The notes beneath the pieces were generated by a model, which worked only from the letters and a program-made list of their open reading frames with translations, made no database searches and was not told where the DNA came from. From contig NZ_JAUMTZ010000001.1 of NCBI RefSeq assembly GCF_030530945.1, positions 144,546-208,545 of the forward strand: DNA of 64,000 nt. The letters run 5' to 3'. Of the stretch, positions 15,847 to 24,171 are shown piece after piece (the first letter of the stretch is position 1; the number at the start of each line of letters is the position of its first letter). Origin of the DNA: Kocuria sp. (GTDB lineage Bacteria > Actinomycetota > Actinomycetes > Actinomycetales > Micrococcaceae). Both the position numbers and the translations under genes were made by a program.

Positions 15847-16820
15847 GCGCGGGTCTCCTCTCGGACGGTGTCCTGCCGGACGGGTGCGTTCCGATCCGTC
15901 GGGTCCTGGTGGGGAATGCTGCCGCCCGGCGAGGTGCGGGCAGTGTCCGCGGTGAGCCGCAGGAACATGTCCTCCAACCGGGTGCCATCGGCGGGGCGGA
16001 GCAGGGTGAGGGGCACGCCGGCGTCGAGCGCCACGCGACCCACGCGGGCGGCGTCGGCCTCGATCTCCGCGGCACCGTCCGTGCGTCCCGAGAACGAGAT
16101 GCCCGCGCCGCTCAGCGCGTTCGCGAAGGCCGCCCGGTCCTCGGCGTCCGCCACGCAGCCGGGGCGGGAGGTGAGCAGGTCTGCCATGCGGCCCTGCGCC
16201 ACGATGCGGCCGTGGCCGATCATCACGAGGTCGTCCGCGATGAGCTCCACCTCGTGCAGCAGGTGAGAACTGAGCAGCACCGTACCGCCCTGCTCCGCGA
16301 AGTCCCGCAGCAGGCCCCGCATCCAGTGGATGCCCGCGGGGTCCAGACCGTTGGCGGGCTCGTCCAGGACGAGCACCTGCGGGCGGCCCATGAGAGCCCC
16401 GGCGAGGCCCAGGCGCTGGCGCATGCCCAGGGAGTAGTTCTTGACCCGGCGGGAGGCCTCGGAGCGTTCAAGCCCCACCAGGTCCAGCATCTCGTCCACC
16501 CGGGACCGGCCCATGCCGGTGATCGTGGCGGCGAGTTGGAGTACCTCCCGCCCGGTGCGCCCGGGGTGCTGGGCGGCGGCGTCGAGCATCACGCCCACGT
16601 GGCGGCTCGGGTTGGGGAGGTCCTCGTAGCGGCGTCCCAGCACCAGTGCGCTCCCGGAGGTGGCGGGCGTGAGGTGGGTGAGCATCCGCAGCGCGGTGGA
16701 CTTGCCCGCCCCGTTGGGGCCCAGGAACCCGGTGACCCGCCCGGGCTGCGCCACGAAAGAGATGTCGTCCACCGCGGTGAACCCGCCGTAGCGCTTGGTC
16801 AAGTGCTCGATCCGAATCAT
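15843..16820 (-). CDS. ABC transporter ATP-binding protein
   Basis: 325 aa ATPase of the drug/lipid exporter (CcmA/NatA-like) class. It has Walker A GFLGPNGAGKST, the Q-loop region HVGVMLDAAAQHPGRT, signature NYSLGMRQRLGLAGAL, Walker B VLVLDEPANGLDP and switch His in LLSSHLLHEVE. The C-terminal ~100 residues are a dimer/regulatory domain, ending in a Pro/Asp-rich tail. Start at MIRIEHLTKRYGG, where the fold begins; an ATG three codons upstream (16829) is possible. Partner of the downstream permease. Confidence 0.92.
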   Translation of the reverse strand: MIRIEHLTKRYGGFTAVDDISFVAQPGRVTGFLGPNGAGKSTALRMLTHLTPATSGSALVLGRRYEDLPNPSRHVGVMLDAAAQHPGRTGREVLQLAATITGMGRSRVDEMLDLVGLERSEASRRVKNYSLGMRQRLGLAGALMGRPQVLVLDEPANGLDPAGIHWMRGLLRDFAEQGGTVLLSSHLLHEVELIADDLVMIGHGRIVAQGRMADLLTSRPGCVADAEDRAAFANALSGAGISFSGRTDGAAEIEADAARVGRVALDAGVPLTLLRPADGTRLEDMFLRLTADTARTSPGGSIPHQDPTDRNAPVRQDTVREETRA

Positions 16821-17008
16821 GCCCACCATCCTGACCGCCGGACGGGGCGAGACGGCGGAGGTGGGGGATGCAGGCGAGTCCCGGAGTCCCGCATGCGCCC
16901 TCGGCTACAGGGGTGCCGGCCAGTTCCATCACAAACCCCACCCGCGCGGATCGGTAGCATGAGCCGGGCCGGTGACCGTCCGGCGTCGACGTCGAGAGAG
17001 GACACCCC

Positions 17009-17302
17009 ATGGCCTTCGTCTGCAGCGCCACCTGGACCGCGAAGCCCGGCGAGGAGGAGACCGTTCGCGACGCGCTCGCCCAGCTCTCCCCGGCGGCGCG
17101 CGAGGAGCCCGGGAACCTCTACTACCAGGCGTACCAGAGCCCGGAGGAGCCCCGCGTGTTCCGCATCTTCGAGGTCTACGCGGACAAGGACGCCTTCAAG
17201 GCACACGTGAACTCCGAGCACTTCACTCGCTGGGGTGTGGGGCAGGCAATCCCTGCGCTGGAGAACAACGAGCACGAGACGTACCAGACGCTCGACTTCT
17301 GA
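17009..17302 (+). CDS. ABM-domain (antibiotic biosynthesis monooxygenase / quinol monooxygenase-like) protein
   Basis: 97 aa ferredoxin-like fold. It has the pattern FVCSATWTAKPGEEETVRDAL, then EEPGNLYYQAYQSPEEPRVFRIFEVYADKDAFKAH and SEHFTRW, typical of YgiN/ABM proteins that act as cofactor-free monooxygenases, haem degraders or scavengers. GAGAGAGGA precedes the ATG and TAGCAT about 16952 could be a -10. The substrate is unknown and it appears monocistronic. Confidence 0.85.
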   Translation: MAFVCSATWTAKPGEEETVRDALAQLSPAAREEPGNLYYQAYQSPEEPRVFRIFEVYADKDAFKAHVNSEHFTRWGVGQAIPALENNEHETYQTLDF

Positions 17303-17381
17303 GTCACCCACGCGGTCACCGGGGACGGTCTGACGCCACCGCGGCGCACGGTTTCTGCTCGGACCTCACGGGGCGGCGTCG

Positions 17382-18455
17382 TCAGCCCAGCACCACCAGG
17401 ACCCCGGCTGCCAGGAGACCGCCCACCACGGCCCAGCCGGTGACGAGCAGCGTGGTGCGCACCCCGAAGTGGCGGGCCACCATCACGATGGATGGGATGC
17501 TCAGCGCGGGCAGGGTGATGAGCAGGACCCCGGCCACGCCGTAGCTGGCGCCCGCTGCGGTGAGACCCACGAGCACGGGGATCTCGCCGCCCGTGGGGAT
17601 CACCAGGGCGGCGCCGATCACGCCCACCAGGAGCAGCGCGAGCGGTCCGGCGTGCTGGCTCAGTGCCGCGAAGTTCGAGAGCCACCCGGAGAAGAACCCG
17701 ACGAGCAGGACGAGCACCACGTACTCCGGCACCAGCACCACCAGGTAGCGGCCCAGCGCCCTGCCGAAGCGGGCGAGCATCTCGCCCCACGTCTGCGGAT
17801 CGGCGGGCAGCGCCTCGGGCGTCTCCACCTCCACCGTGGCGAAGCGCCGACTCACGAGCACGGCCCCCACCAGCACCACCAGGATGCCCACCACCACGCG
17901 CGTGGTCACGAACGGCCAGGACATGGTGAGCCCCAGGAAGACGAGCACCGCGGGGTTGAGCAGCGGGTTGGCCAGCCAGTAGGCCATGGTCGCGCCCGCG
18001 GGCGCCCCGGACCGGCGCAGACCCACGGCCACGGGGGCTGTGCAGCACGTGCACATCATGCTGGGCAGAGCGAGCAGCGCGCCGGAGATGCCCTGTCCCC
18101 AGGACGTCCGGCGGCTCAGGGCCCGCAGCAGCCAGCGCCGGGGCACCAGGGACTCCAGCGCGGCGGCCACCAGCAGGGCGACGGTCGCCGCTTTCCACAC
18201 GGCCTTGAGGTAGACCACGGTGAAGTCGAGCGCGCCCCGCAGTGACGGCGAGGAACCGGCCGCGCCGAAGATCGCCTTCCCGTCCCACACTCCCGACTCC
18301 GCGAGCTTGTGCGCCTTCAGGTCGTAGGGGAGCCACTTGGCCCACAGCAAGCCCGCCACGAGGAGCAGGAGCGTGAGCGCCAGTCCCGCCCAGCCCAGGC
18401 GTCGTGCGGGAGCGGTGGTCTCGGGGGTTTCAGCGGGCGAGGTAGAGGTGCTCAC
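17382..18455 (-). CDS. ArsP/YraQ-family permease (DUF318)
   Basis: 357 aa, about eight to ten membrane spans in two halves. The family signature MMCTCCTAPVAVGLRRSGA and the paired PTGGEIPVLVGL are visible. Known members export organoarsenicals; others are uncharacterised permeases with metal or thiol chemistry suggested by the Cys cluster. The GTG start gives a 30-residue cytoplasmic lead before LGWAGLALTLLLLVAGLLW. A GGGGCGGCGTCGTC motif lies directly after its stop. Substrate not determinable. Confidence 0.82.
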   Translation of the reverse strand: MSTSTSPAETPETTAPARRLGWAGLALTLLLLVAGLLWAKWLPYDLKAHKLAESGVWDGKAIFGAAGSSPSLRGALDFTVVYLKAVWKAATVALLVAAALESLVPRRWLLRALSRRTSWGQGISGALLALPSMMCTCCTAPVAVGLRRSGAPAGATMAYWLANPLLNPAVLVFLGLTMSWPFVTTRVVVGILVVLVGAVLVSRRFATVEVETPEALPADPQTWGEMLARFGRALGRYLVVLVPEYVVLVLLVGFFSGWLSNFAALSQHAGPLALLLVGVIGAALVIPTGGEIPVLVGLTAAGASYGVAGVLLITLPALSIPSIVMVARHFGVRTTLLVTGWAVVGGLLAAGVLVVLG

Positions 18456-18624
18456 CGGGGGCCTTTCGCGGCGGGGCTGGACGCGGCGTCGCCACCGGAG
18501 GACGACGACGCCCGGCAAGCCTACGCCCGGGTCTCGCCACCGCGCGGGGTGGCAGGAATGCGCTACGGGCACTGGGACGTGTCTATCTGCACCGGGTGGG
18601 TGTGGCCGGTGTCATACTGCCCCT

Positions 18625-19170
18625 GTGGAGAACCCCCAGCAGCGGCTGCAACCCCTACTGCGTCCCGGCGAGAAGCTTCTGTGGTCGGGCCAGCCCGACC
18701 CGCGCGTGCACTTCATGCCCTTCGACGCCTTCCTGGTGCCCTTCAGCGTCCTGTGGTGCGCGTTCGCGGTGTGGTGGACGTGGTTGGCGTTCACAAAGGA
18801 CGGCCGTCCCGGGTGGTTTCCCCTTGTGGGGCTGCTCTTCGTGGCAATGGGCCTGTACTTCGTTGTCGGGCGGTTTGTCGTCAAGGCCCGGCGCAAACGG
18901 CACACGGTCTACGGCCTCACGGACACCCGCGCCATCGTCGTTGAGGGTGACCGAAAAATCTCGGACGTCCGCGTGGAGGACGAGTCCGCGCAGGTGCGGA
19001 AACACCGTGACGGCGTGCACGTGGAAGTCATTTTCGGCAGCTCAGGCCTCCAGACCGCCTACCTCAACAGTGGCATGGAGGGCTTCTCACCCGGGCGCCC
19101 CTCGCCCGTGGCCTTCTTCGACGTGGCGGACGGGGACGCGCTGCTGCGGGAACTGAACCGCGCGCGCTGA
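18625..19170 (+). CDS. Two-TM protein with a PH-like C-terminal domain
   Basis: 181 aa, family not firmly recognised. The N-terminus reads ENPQQRLQPLLRPGEKLLWSGQP, a pattern seen in bacterial PH-like membrane proteins. Two membrane spans follow (near 35-55 and 68-88). After KARRKRHTVYGLTDTRAIVV comes a beta-rich cytoplasmic domain. The GTG start is chosen because CATACT (18613-18618) is exactly six bases upstream, as in other leaderless genes here, and the residues before it are not conserved-looking. Function unknown. Confidence 0.7.
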   Translation: MENPQQRLQPLLRPGEKLLWSGQPDPRVHFMPFDAFLVPFSVLWCAFAVWWTWLAFTKDGRPGWFPLVGLLFVAMGLYFVVGRFVVKARRKRHTVYGLTDTRAIVVEGDRKISDVRVEDESAQVRKHRDGVHVEVIFGSSGLQTAYLNSGMEGFSPGRPSPVAFFDVADGDALLRELNRAR

Positions 19171-19265
19171 GAGCGGGGAGCAACGCACGCCGGGAGCACC
19201 GCAACCCGGCAGCGTCGCGGTTCGTCCCCGCCCGGCGACGGCAAGAGATCGCCTCCGCTGGGGGA

Positions 19266-19727
19266 TCACACCGCCCTGAGGTACTTCCCGCTGGGCTCCC
19301 CGTCCGGGAAGGTGCCCCTCAGCTCTTCCATGAACCCGGTGGGGATCTTGTCGTCCCAGAAGGCGTTTCCTCCCTGCGGCTCCGCGCTTGGGTCCTGGTG
19401 GGTGAGGTCGAGTGCGACGGGCGGGCGGTCCACGGGGATAATCTCGTGCCGGTACTCGCGCTGCGTGGTTCCGTCCGACACGACGAAGTGCCCGTAGCCG
19501 CCCCGCAGGTGGGCCGAGACAACCCGGAGGTCGGGGTGCAGGTCGTCCACCAGCGCGGGTGTCAGCGAGAGGTCGTAGAGAAAACCCGCCCAGTTGCACC
19601 GCAGGTTCTCGGGGAGCTCCCCGTACTCCAGTTCCACGTTGCCGTTCTCCCGCACCGTGATGCCCACGATGTCCTCCCCGGAGGCGATGTCGCACGCGCG
19701 GTGGTAGAAGTTGTGCCCTGTGCCCAT
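19266..19727 (-). CDS. Hypothetical protein
   Basis: 153 aa, soluble, with no signal peptide and no recognised domain. It begins MGTGHNFYHRACDIASGEDIVG and contains a Trp and aromatic-rich centre (CNWAGFLYDLS, GGYGHFVVSD). GGAGG lies 6 bases before the ATG, so translation is well supported. It follows the luciferase-like gene on the same strand with a strong hairpin between them, so it is probably transcribed separately. Confidence 0.65.
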   Translation of the reverse strand: MGTGHNFYHRACDIASGEDIVGITVRENGNVELEYGELPENLRCNWAGFLYDLSLTPALVDDLHPDLRVVSAHLRGGYGHFVVSDGTTQREYRHEIIPVDRPPVALDLTHQDPSAEPQGGNAFWDDKIPTGFMEELRGTFPDGEPSGKYLRAV

Positions 19728-19820
19728 GGGTGCTCCTCCGTTGGTGGGTGGCCTGCTGGGCCGTGCAGCCGGCAGGCGCGGTATCGCCAGGATGCCAGTA
19801 CGCGACCCTGCCCGCGCACA

Positions 19821-19863
19821 GGGTCGACGCCGCGGCGGAACCTGTCCGCCGCGTCGTCACCCC
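19821..19863. repeat. GACGACGCCGC-family hairpin downstream of the LLM gene
   Basis: GGGTCGACGCCGCGGCGGA and TCCGCCGCGTCGTCACCC form an almost complete hairpin with a 5-base loop. It begins 16 bases after the stop of the luciferase-like gene, so it may terminate that transcript. Confidence 0.65.
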
Positions 19864-19878
19864 TGGCGCGTATGGCCG

Positions 19879-20898
19879 TCAGCGCCAGCCCAGCTCCGGT
19901 GCCACGTGGGTCAGGATCGACTCGATGACGTGCGCGTTGTACGCCACGCCCAGCTGGTTGGGAACCGTGAGGAGCAGGGTGTCCGCCTCCGCGATCGCCT
20001 CGTCCTGCCCGAGCTCCCGCACAAGCTGCTCCGGCTCTGCGGCGTAGCTGCGGCCGAACACGGAGCGGACGTCGTCGATCACACCCACCTGGTCCGAGTT
20101 CTCCCTGTTCACCCCGAAGTACGCGCGGTCGGTGTCGTTGACCAGCGCGAAGATGCTGCGCGAGACCGAGACGCGGGGTTCGTGGCCGTGCCCGGCCTCC
20201 GCCCACGCCTCACGGAACGCGCGGATCTGCTTGGCCTGCTGCACGTGGAACGGCTCCCCGGACTCGTCGGTCTTGAGCGTGGAGCTCATGAGGTTCATTC
20301 CCCGGGCGGCCGCCCAGCGCGCGGTGGAGTCCGACGCCGCTCCCCACCACATGCGGTCCCGGAGCCCCTCGGAGTGGGGTTCCAATCGCAGCAGTCCGGG
20401 AGGGTTGGGGAACATGGGCCGCGGATTCGGCTGCGCGAAACCCCTGCCCTCGAGCAGCTCCAGGGTCTTCTCGGTGTGGCGGCGGGCCATGTCCGCCTCG
20501 GTCTCGCCCTCGGCGGGTTCCATGCCGAAGTGGCGCCAGCCGTCGACCACCTGCTCGGGGGACCCCCGGGAGACGCCGAGCTGGAGCCTCTCGCCGGAGA
20601 TGAGGTCCGCGGATCCCGCATCCTCCACGAACGCGTACGGGTTGACGTAGCGCATGTCGATCACGCCGGTGCCGATCTCGATGCTGGAGGTCCTGGCCCC
20701 CACCGCGGCCAGCAGCGGGAAGGGAGCACCCAGCTGGTGCGCGAAGTGGTGGACGCGGAAGTACGCGCCGTCTGCCCCGAGCTCCTCTGCCGCGACCGCC
20801 AGGTCGATGCTCTGCAGCAGGACGTCCGCCCCGGAGCGGGTGGCCGAGTGCGGGCTGGGTGTCCAGTGCCCGAAGGACAGGAAGCCGATCTTCTTCAC
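19879..20898 (-). CDS. LLM-class flavin-dependent oxidoreductase
   Basis: 339 aa luciferase-like protein. It contains AVAAEELGADGAYFRVHHFA, TGVIDMRYVNPYAFVEDAGSADLIS, RLQLGVSRGSPEQVV, RMWWGAASDSTARWAA and FALVNDTDRAYFGV. Such enzymes use FMNH2 or F420; the GSP(E/D) loop fits the flavin-dependent group. Start at the GTG of VKKIGFLSFGHW, where the barrel begins. The acyl-CoA synthetase gene ends 113 bases upstream on the same strand. Substrate unknown, and not closely similar to the NtaA-type enzyme at 4620-5960. Confidence 0.85.
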   Translation of the reverse strand: MKKIGFLSFGHWTPSPHSATRSGADVLLQSIDLAVAAEELGADGAYFRVHHFAHQLGAPFPLLAAVGARTSSIEIGTGVIDMRYVNPYAFVEDAGSADLISGERLQLGVSRGSPEQVVDGWRHFGMEPAEGETEADMARRHTEKTLELLEGRGFAQPNPRPMFPNPPGLLRLEPHSEGLRDRMWWGAASDSTARWAAARGMNLMSSTLKTDESGEPFHVQQAKQIRAFREAWAEAGHGHEPRVSVSRSIFALVNDTDRAYFGVNRENSDQVGVIDDVRSVFGRSYAAEPEQLVRELGQDEAIAEADTLLLTVPNQLGVAYNAHVIESILTHVAPELGWR

Positions 20899-21011
20899 GT
20901 CGTCTCGCTTTCTGGTGTGCGGTGGCTCGGGCCCCGCGGTGGCGGTGGTGGCGGCCACGGGGCCGTTCACCCACCAGAAGTCCTCGGGACCGCAAGTTAT
21001 TCCCACAGAAA

Positions 21012-22997
21012 CTATTGTCCCCGCAACGACGCGAAATCCGTGTCCGCGTACTCCACCGACTCGTGCGCCGTGGACTCCGAGCCGGACCCACCGTCGGCCC
21101 CACCCGCTGCGGCACCGGAACCGTCCAGTGCGTCCGGGTGCAGCAGCGCCTCCCGGTTCCGCAGCTCCACCCGGCGGATCTTGCCGGAGATGGTCTTGGG
21201 CAGCTCGGCGAACTCCAGGCGGCGGATGCGCTTGTACGGCGCGAGGTTCACCCGGCAGTGGTGCAGGATGCTCTCCGCGGTCTCCGCCGTGGGCTCGTGA
21301 CCGTCCGCGAGCACCACGTACGCCTTGGGCACGGCCAGGCGGAGGGGGTCCGGGGAGGGGACCACGGCAACCTCCACCACGGCGGGGTGCTCGATCACCA
21401 CGGACTCCAGTTCGAACGGGGACAGCCGGTAGTCGGAGGCCTTGAACACGTCGTCCGCGCGTCCCACGTACGTGAACACCCCGTGGGTGTCCCGGGAGAC
21501 CACGTCGCCCGTGTGGTAGAGCCCGCCCCGGAACGCCTCCGCGGTCTTCTCGGGGTCCCCGGCATACCCGGGGGTGAGTCCCACGGGTCGGGGGTCCAGG
21601 CGCAGGCACAGCTCGCCCTCGGTCTCGTTCTCCTCCTCCGTGCTGGGGTCGATCAGCACCACGTCGTACCCCGGCAGCGCCCGCCCCATGGCCCCGGGCT
21701 TCACGGGCATCCCAGGTGTGTTGGCGATCTGCAGGGAGGACTCGGTCTGCCCGAACCCGTCCTGGATGTCCGTGCCCCACGCGGCCTTCACCCGCGAGAT
21801 GATCTCCGGGTTCAGCGGCTCCCCTGCGGACACGGTCTTGCGCGGCGGGTGCTTCAGGTGGCCCAGGTCCGACTGGATGAGCATGCGCCACACCGTGGGC
21901 GGCGCGCAGAACGAGGACACGTGCTCCCGCTCCATCTGGTCCATCAGTGCCGCGGCGTTGAAGCGCGTGTAGTTGTAGAGGAACACGGTGGCCCCGGCGA
22001 TGAACGGTGCGAAGAAGTTGGACCACGCGTGCTTGGCCCACCCCGGGGACGCCACGTTCAGGTGCACGTCCCCCGGCTCCAGCCCGATCCAGTACATCGT
22101 GGACAGGTGCCCCACCGGGTAGGACGTGTTGGTGTGCTCCACGAGCTTGGGCAGGGACGTGGTCCCGGACGTGAAGTACAGCAGCAGCGTGGCGTCCGCG
22201 GGGGAGGGCTCCAGCACCTCGAACGTCTCCGGCCCCTCGATGGACCGCGTCCAGTCCAGCACCCGGTGCCCGCCGATCGGTTCCAGCTCCGCCTCCCCGG
22301 ACGACGACGCCGCTGCGCCGCCTTCCCCGCCCGCCGCCCTGTTCGGGGTGCTCGCCGCTGCGCTTTCCCGGGCCAACTCGGAGCTGGATGCGGCGTCGTC
22401 GTCGCGCGCCGGTCCCGCGGCGGGGGACGAGAACGCGTTGGAGGTGGGGCGCACCCGGTGGTCGGGCCGGTCCGGGACCACCACGAGCGTGAAGTCCCCG
22501 GGGACGTCCGCGAACTTCTGGGCGTTGCCGCGGGAGGTGACCACCCACGAGGCGTTGCCGCGGTCCACGCGGTCCCGGAGGTCGTTCTCCCCGAGCATCA
22601 CCGTGGTGGGGATCATGGGCGCGCCCAGCTTGGTGCACGCGAGCATGGTCTCCCACAGCTCCACCTGGTTGCCGAGCATGAGGATCACCCGGTCCCCGCG
22701 CCGCACGCCCTGCGAGCGCAGCCAGGTGGCCAGCTGGGACGAGCGCCGGGAGAGCTCGGCGTAGGTGCGCCGCGTCTGGGTGCCGTCCTCCTCCACGATC
22801 ACCAGCGCCTCGCGCCCCGCCTCCTCGCCCGTGCCGAGGGCGTCGAACCAGTCCAGGGCGAAGTTGAAGTGCGTGAACCGCGGCCACTCGAACTCGGCGT
22901 GCGCGGCGTCCAGGTCGGTGCGCAGCCGCAGCAACTGGTCCCGTGCGGCGCGGAAGCGTTCGGTGACGGACTGCTCGGTCGCGGTGGTCTCGCTCAT
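21012..22997 (-). CDS. AMP-dependent acyl-CoA synthetase (medium-chain type)
   Basis: 661 aa adenylate-forming ligase that activates a carboxylic acid to its CoA thioester. The P-loop is LYFTSGTTSLPKLVEH, the core motif DGFGQTE, then GGLYHTGDVVSRD, YVGRADDVFKASDYRLSP, and the catalytic Lys in PKTISGKIRRVELRN. GAGGAG lies just before the ATG. Residues about 190-238 are a low-complexity Asp/Ala/Ser/Gly segment absent from the fold. It is encoded by sequence bracketed by perfect inverted arms GACGACGACGCCGC and GCGGCGTCGTCGTC (22300-22403). A second low-complexity tail follows the last motif. The reading frame stays open throughout. Confidence 0.9.
   Translation of the reverse strand: MSETTATEQSVTERFRAARDQLLRLRTDLDAAHAEFEWPRFTHFNFALDWFDALGTGEEAGREALVIVEEDGTQTRRTYAELSRRSSQLATWLRSQGVRRGDRVILMLGNQVELWETMLACTKLGAPMIPTTVMLGENDLRDRVDRGNASWVVTSRGNAQKFADVPGDFTLVVVPDRPDHRVRPTSNAFSSPAAGPARDDDAASSSELARESAAASTPNRAAGGEGGAAASSSGEAELEPIGGHRVLDWTRSIEGPETFEVLEPSPADATLLLYFTSGTTSLPKLVEHTNTSYPVGHLSTMYWIGLEPGDVHLNVASPGWAKHAWSNFFAPFIAGATVFLYNYTRFNAAALMDQMEREHVSSFCAPPTVWRMLIQSDLGHLKHPPRKTVSAGEPLNPEIISRVKAAWGTDIQDGFGQTESSLQIANTPGMPVKPGAMGRALPGYDVVLIDPSTEEENETEGELCLRLDPRPVGLTPGYAGDPEKTAEAFRGGLYHTGDVVSRDTHGVFTYVGRADDVFKASDYRLSPFELESVVIEHPAVVEVAVVPSPDPLRLAVPKAYVVLADGHEPTAETAESILHHCRVNLAPYKRIRRLEFAELPKTISGKIRRVELRNREALLHPDALDGSGAAAGGADGGSGSESTAHESVEYADTDFASLRGQ
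22300..22403. repeat. GACGACGCCGC-family inverted repeat inside a coding sequence
   Basis: Arms GACGACGACGCCGC (22300-22313) and GCGGCGTCGTCGTC (22390-22403) are a perfect 14 bp inverted repeat with a 76-base spacer. The whole element lies within the acyl-CoA synthetase reading frame and encodes a low-complexity linker of about 35-48 residues between structured parts of the enzyme. Confidence 0.75.
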
Positions 22998-23338
22998 GGG
23001 CTCCTCGTTCCGGTGCTGGGGTTCCGGTGCCGCGCCGGCGAGCAGTGAGGCTGGGTGGCCGCAGGGTCGCCGGGACCCGGGGGAGAACTTTCCCCCAAGG
23101 TACTGCAGGGGCCGGGAACAGTGTGGTCGCGGTCACAAAAAATGCAGCGGTCGGGGGAGGCGGACCGGATTGGTAGAGATGGAGAAGGCGTGCCGCACGG
23201 CGGCCCGGCGGAGAGGGGAGGAAAACCTGTGGGTGTCAGCCGGAATGTGACGTGAACTACTCCGCACGGACCGTACGATCGGCCGGGACAGCAACCGGGC
23301 GGCGTCGTGCGCCGCGCACCACAAGGGCAGGAGCGAGC
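22998..23338. other. 341-base intergenic region between divergent lipid-metabolism genes
   Basis: Holds the promoters of the acyl-CoA synthetase (minus) and the SDR (plus). It contains a near-consensus CRP-type site at 23122-23137 and a GGGCGGCGTCGTG motif about 23297. GTACGATCGG about 23273 resembles part of a TetR-type palindrome. I see no gene here. Confidence 0.5.
23122..23137. promoter_or_regulatory. CRP/GlxR-like site, one mismatch
   Basis: TGTGG-TCGCGG-TCACA matches the TGTGA-N6-TCACA consensus with one mismatch. It lies 125 bp upstream of the acyl-CoA synthetase start and about 200 bp upstream of the SDR start, so it could serve either. Confidence 0.4.
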
Positions 23339-24097
23339 ATGGACATCACGGGGACCTCGGCCATCGTCACGGGAGCGGCCTCCGGGCTGGGGGCGGCAAC
23401 CGCGGCGCGGCTCACCTCACTCGGCGCGCACGTCGTGGGCATCGACCTGCCCGGCGGGATCGAGAAGGCCCCCCGGGTGGAGGGGCTCACGTACGTGGCC
23501 GCGGACGTGACCAGCGAGGACGAGGTGCGGGCCGCCGTCGCCCGGGCCGCGGAGATCGCGCCGCTGCGCACCGTGGTGAACTGCGCCGGCATCGGACCCT
23601 CCGCGCGCGTGGTGGGCCGCAACGGCGTGCACGACCTCGCGCTGTTCGAGCGCGTGGTGCGCATCAACCTGGTGGGCACGTTCACGGTGCTCGCGCTCGC
23701 CGCTGAGGTGATGACCGCCCAGGACCCCGTGGACGAGGCCGGGCAGCGCGGTGTCATCATCAACACCGCATCCGTAGCCGCGTTCGAGGGGCAGGTGGGC
23801 CAGGCGGCGTACGCGGCGTCCAAGGGCGGCGTGCACTCCCTGACCATCGCCGCGGCGCGCGACCTCTCGTCCAAGGGCGTGCGCGTGATGACGATCGCCC
23901 CCGGCATCGTGGACACCCCCATGCTCGGCAGCGTGGGTGAGGACTTCCGGGCAGCGCTCGCCGAGTCCGTGCCCTTCCCGCACCGCCTCGCGCAGCCCGC
24001 GGAGTTCGCGCAGCTCGCAGGGATGATCGTGGAGCACGACTACCTCAACGGCGAGACCATCCGCATGGACGGTGCCCTGCGCATGGCCCCGCGCTGA
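23339..24097 (+). CDS. Short-chain dehydrogenase, 3-hydroxyacyl-CoA dehydrogenase type II-like
   Basis: 252 aa classical SDR. The cofactor site is VTGAASGLGAATAARL, with Asp in GIDLPGG favouring NAD. NCAGIGPS, NTASVAAFEGQVGQAAYAASKGG (catalytic Ser, Tyr and Lys) and APGIVDTPML follow. The pattern around SVAAFEGQVGQAAYAASK is close to human HSD17B10-type enzymes, which oxidise 3-hydroxyacyl-CoA. GGAG precedes the ATG; an upstream in-frame GTG-rich stretch is not supported. It is divergent from the acyl-CoA synthetase, which fits a role in fatty-acid or branched-chain catabolism. Confidence 0.88.
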   Translation: MDITGTSAIVTGAASGLGAATAARLTSLGAHVVGIDLPGGIEKAPRVEGLTYVAADVTSEDEVRAAVARAAEIAPLRTVVNCAGIGPSARVVGRNGVHDLALFERVVRINLVGTFTVLALAAEVMTAQDPVDEAGQRGVIINTASVAAFEGQVGQAAYAASKGGVHSLTIAAARDLSSKGVRVMTIAPGIVDTPMLGSVGEDFRAALAESVPFPHRLAQPAEFAQLAGMIVEHDYLNGETIRMDGALRMAPR

Positions 24098-24171
24098 TCC
24101 GGTCGGCGGCGTCCGGGCCCCGGGGGTCGTGCCGCTGAGGTCGGCGCGGCCCCCGGGGAGCAAGGTGCGGC

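Noticed and set aside
19170..19216. Possible fifth copy of the TGCTCCGTT-family repeat (GGAGCAACGCACGCC...)
   Set aside because: A short stretch resembles copy B, but the palindrome and centre are missing, so chance similarity is as likely.
19879..23136. A 1085-codon open frame on the minus strand
   Set aside because: Only its last 339 codons (from GTG 20898) look like a protein, the luciferase-like enzyme. The rest is the wrong frame of the acyl-CoA synthetase gene, kept open by high GC.
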